A DNA stretch of 32,367 bases, taken from NCBI GenBank assembly GCA_945873755.1, contig CAMCEM010000020.1, forward strand, positions 1 through 32,367. Reading direction: 5' to 3'. The notes below the pieces were generated by a model that saw only the letters and a list, made by a program, of their open reading frames with translations, searched no databases and was not told where the DNA came from. This document shows, one piece after another, positions 30,578 through 32,367 of this stretch. The DNA comes from Chitinophaga pinensis (GTDB lineage: Bacteria > Bacteroidota > Bacteroidia > UKL13-3). The stretch's first letter is position 1, and each line of letters begins with the position of its first letter. A program made the translations under genes and the position numbers.

Positions 30578-30638
30578 TTTTGGCTAAAGCCAATTGGTGT
30601 TTTTATTTATTCCACGCCCTAAAGGGCGCGGCAATTGA
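30578..30638 (+). repeat. Composite hairpin repeat, copy 3
   Basis: Full unit with TTTTGGCTAAAGCCAATTGG (hairpin TGGCTAAAGCCA) and CCACGCCCTAAAGGGCGCGG (hairpin around CCCTAAAGGG), ending GCAATTGA. Non-coding. Confidence 0.75.
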
Positions 30639-30649
30639 TTTTTTCAATT

Positions 30650-30681
30650 AGCCCTTGTTGGTGTTCTTCACCAACAAGTTT
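30650..30681. repeat. CTTGTTGGTG hairpin, first copy
   Basis: AGCC then CTTGTTGGTG, loop TTCTT, CACCAACAAG, then TTT: a perfect 10-bp stem. Two more copies occur at 30682 and 30782 as part of the 100-nt duplication. With T-rich right flank it could act as a terminator. Confidence 0.75.
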
Positions 30682-30881
30682 AGCCCTTGTTGGTGTTCTT
30701 CACCAACAAGTTTTTAGCTATACAGTAAGTTGAGACTTTTGAAATAGTTAAAAATTTTCATTCCGATTTATATCTTATTTTAGCCCTTGTTGGTGTTCTT
30801 CACCAACAAGTTTTTAACTATACAGTAAGTTGAGACTTTTGAAATAGTTAAAAATTTTCATTCCGATTTATATCTTATTTT
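30682..30881. repeat. 100-nt tandem duplication
   Basis: Positions 30682-30781 and 30782-30881 are direct copies that differ only at 30717 (G) versus 30817 (A). Each copy starts with the CTTGTTGGTG hairpin and continues with an AT-rich segment without genes. The second copy ends about 70 nt before the start of the membrane-protein gene, so both may lie in its promoter region. Confidence 0.92.
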
Positions 30882-30951
30882 AAATTTTAACTTAATACAA
30901 AAAAATGCTTTGTTTGTTGTAAGATTTATTTTGTTAAAAAGATAAAAATTG

Positions 30952-31653
30952 ATGCGTAAAAAGAGAATAATTAATAACCAACAACATATAAGTTATAAGC
31001 AAGCTAAAAATACTGTTAGGGCTTTTAACATTATTGTTTTTTCAATTTTTGCATGGCTAACATTTACATCAACAGCTACTAGATTAGCCTTTGTAATAAT
31101 GGCTTTGGTTCCATTTGCTTGTATGTACTTGTTACGCGAATACAAAGGCATTATTGTTTATGAACACGAAAAAGGAAATAAGCCTGATGTAGGTTTGACT
31201 TGTGTTATAGCAGTTTGCGGAATGATAATTAGAATAAGTATGGACTATACCATTTTTAGTTATAATTTAGTATGGATCTATTGCATTGGTTTTACGGTAT
31301 TATTCATTATAATTTTTGAAACAATAGCCAACCTGCCAAAAGATTCATTTATATTACGATTGGTAATTAATAGTTTTTATGGGTTTTTTTATGGCTTATC
31401 GTTGGTTATTTTTTTAAACTGCGCTTATAACAATTCTCCTTCTAATTACTTTTCAGCCAAAATTATAGACAAATATGTAACAAAAGGAAAAAACAGCAGC
31501 AATATTTTTGTGCTAGAAAAATGGCATACGCAAACAGAAAACGAAAAAGAACACGTTAGATACAAATATTATGATTCGAAAAATATTGGTGATTATGTGG
31601 ATATAGAATATTACAATGGTTTGCTAGGAATTGGATGGTATGAACTAAAGTAA
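30952..31653 (+). CDS. Membrane protein of unknown function
   Basis: A 233-residue inner-membrane protein with about five hydrophobic segments: roughly residues 23-40, 42-60, 78-95, 103-122 and 132-155. A short C-terminal soluble part (KYVTKGKNSSNIFVLEKW, then YYDSKNIGDYVDIEYYNGLL and GIGWYEL) follows. That tail has the look of the small beta domain found after membrane helices in many uncharacterised proteins of this phylum. No transport or enzymatic motif is visible. ATG 30952 is preferred over the adjacent TTG. The 100-nt duplication lies just upstream. Its stop codon abuts the stop codon of the convergent gene. Confidence 0.72.
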   Translation: MRKKRIINNQQHISYKQAKNTVRAFNIIVFSIFAWLTFTSTATRLAFVIMALVPFACMYLLREYKGIIVYEHEKGNKPDVGLTCVIAVCGMIIRISMDYTIFSYNLVWIYCIGFTVLFIIIFETIANLPKDSFILRLVINSFYGFFYGLSLVIFLNCAYNNSPSNYFSAKIIDKYVTKGKNSSNIFVLEKWHTQTENEKEHVRYKYYDSKNIGDYVDIEYYNGLLGIGWYELK

Positions 31654-32367
31654 TTAACTTTCTAACTCTGCTAATTTTCCACCATAAAATTTATTTTGAT
31701 TGCGGTTATCTAACAGTATAGATTCTTGTTTGGCTTCCTCATAAAAATAATCTTTTAAAGCTGTTACCAAGTAATTATTTCCTTTTGAGGCAAGTACTTT
31801 TCCTTTTACTAAATCAGTTGATTTAAGTTTATAATCTGTTATGTTATCTTGCTCTAAACATTTAAAATATAGATAGCAAGCACTATAAAAATTGAACTTA
31901 AATATATTGTCATTATTGTTAATTATAAATGGCAATTGTTTATCAATTATCTTTTTACCTTGAACATATTGTTTGGTTTTACTGTAATACAATAACAAGT
32001 AAAAGGCATTGCTTTGAAAAATATTGAACTTTAGTTTTTTGTTTGCAATTTGAGCATGGTGTTCAGCCTCGGGCAATTTGTTTAACAACCAATATACATA
32101 ACAAACCAAAGGATATGTAATATTGGGTACTTCTACACAGTTTTGTTTTTGAGAAAATAACTTTTCACTTTCTGTAAGTAAAGCCTTGTAATTTTTCTTG
32201 GCAAAATGATACTCAATAATACCATGTTTTTGGCAAGCACCACAATCATCTAATTCACCTTTTTTCGATTTTTTAAAAATGTCGTACATTTCATCAGCTA
32301 ATGTTAATTCGCCAATATTTAAATAATGATACAACTTTTTATAAGCTACAATCTTCTTTGTTTCGCC
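31654..32367 (-). CDS. Helical-repeat (TPR-like) protein, 5' end outside window
   Basis: The frame is open through the right edge of the window, so the start lies beyond it; a TTG at 32334 is not a likely start. At least 237 residues are visible. The sequence consists of amphipathic helix pairs with TPR-like spacing (ADEMYDIFKKSKKG, IIEYHFAKKNYKALLTESE, YVYWLLNKLPEAEHHAQIA, FYLLLYYSKTKQYVQGKKII), suggesting a protein-interaction solenoid. A CGAC pair occurs in the visible N-terminal part. No family name can be given. It is convergent with the membrane-protein gene, with no base between the two stop codons. Confidence 0.65.
   Translation of the reverse strand, partial: GETKKIVAYKKLYHYLNIGELTLADEMYDIFKKSKKGELDDCGACQKHGIIEYHFAKKNYKALLTESEKLFSQKQNCVEVPNITYPLVCYVYWLLNKLPEAEHHAQIANKKLKFNIFQSNAFYLLLYYSKTKQYVQGKKIIDKQLPFIINNNDNIFKFNFYSACYLYFKCLEQDNITDYKLKSTDLVKGKVLASKGNNYLVTALKDYFYEEAKQESILLDNRNQNKFYGGKLAELES

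Noticed and set aside
1-32367. tRNA, rRNA or known riboswitch
   Set aside because: No cloverleaf-like segment, rRNA motif or recognisable riboswitch core was seen by eye in the intergenic regions; a covariance-model search would be needed to exclude rare classes.

Overview
The window looks like a chromosomal segment of an AT-rich member of the Bacteroidota. The grounds are the families DUF4296 and DUF2490, a short NuoG that ends after its iron-sulfur region, TAnnTTTG-type promoter candidates, few Shine-Dalgarno sequences, and many palindromic and low-complexity intergenic repeats. No rRNA, tRNA, CRISPR array, transposase or integrase was seen.

Region 1 (1-8560, + strand) is a complex I operon: nuoC (5' end outside the window), nuoD, nuoE, nuoF, nuoG, nuoH, nuoI, then a strong hairpin terminator. 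It is interrupted at three junctions. Between nuoD and nuoE lies a nucleotidyltransferase/HEPN pair of toxin-antitoxin type. Between nuoE and nuoF lies a GxxExxY (PD-(D/E)XK-like) gene bounded by 21-nt inverted repeats, with a fragment of a second copy beside it. Between nuoF and nuoG lie two small genes inside a nested set of the same inverted repeats. All insertions read with the operon. nuoJ to nuoN do not follow nuoI.

Region 2 (8561-9101) has no gene. It holds palindromic elements and a higher-order repeat of exactly three 107-nt units, each made of a 43-nt and a 64-nt half.

Region 3 (9102-20585) is mostly minus-strand housekeeping and envelope genes: a B12-binding radical SAM protein, YggS, a small operon of short membrane or unknown proteins ending in a DUF2490 gene broken at an A7 run, a GNAT enzyme with a C-terminal extension, HMG-CoA lyase, YraN, fructose-1,6-bisphosphatase, a MacB/FtsX-like permease and an OmpA-family protein. 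A DUF4296 lipoprotein and an L,D-transpeptidase read the other way. Several intergenic gaps carry strictly periodic 7- or 8-nt arrays just after stop codons.

Region 4 (20667-26497, + strand) carries an enoyl-CoA hydratase/isomerase, a Ppx/GppA phosphatase, a hotdog thioesterase, an APC amino acid transporter, a PAS/HisKA protein with no ATPase domain, and a lipoprotein.

Region 5 (26569-32367) holds an unknown exported protein, a DUF695 protein, an alpha/beta hydrolase lipoprotein, a 1-kb gene-free stretch of repeats (21-nt array, composite hairpins, 100-nt tandem duplication), a membrane protein and a partial helical-repeat protein.

The most unusual feature is the set of inverted-repeat-bounded small gene cassettes inside the respiratory operon, one of which encodes a nuclease-fold protein. 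The mobility idea is inference; the repeat geometry is read directly from the sequence.
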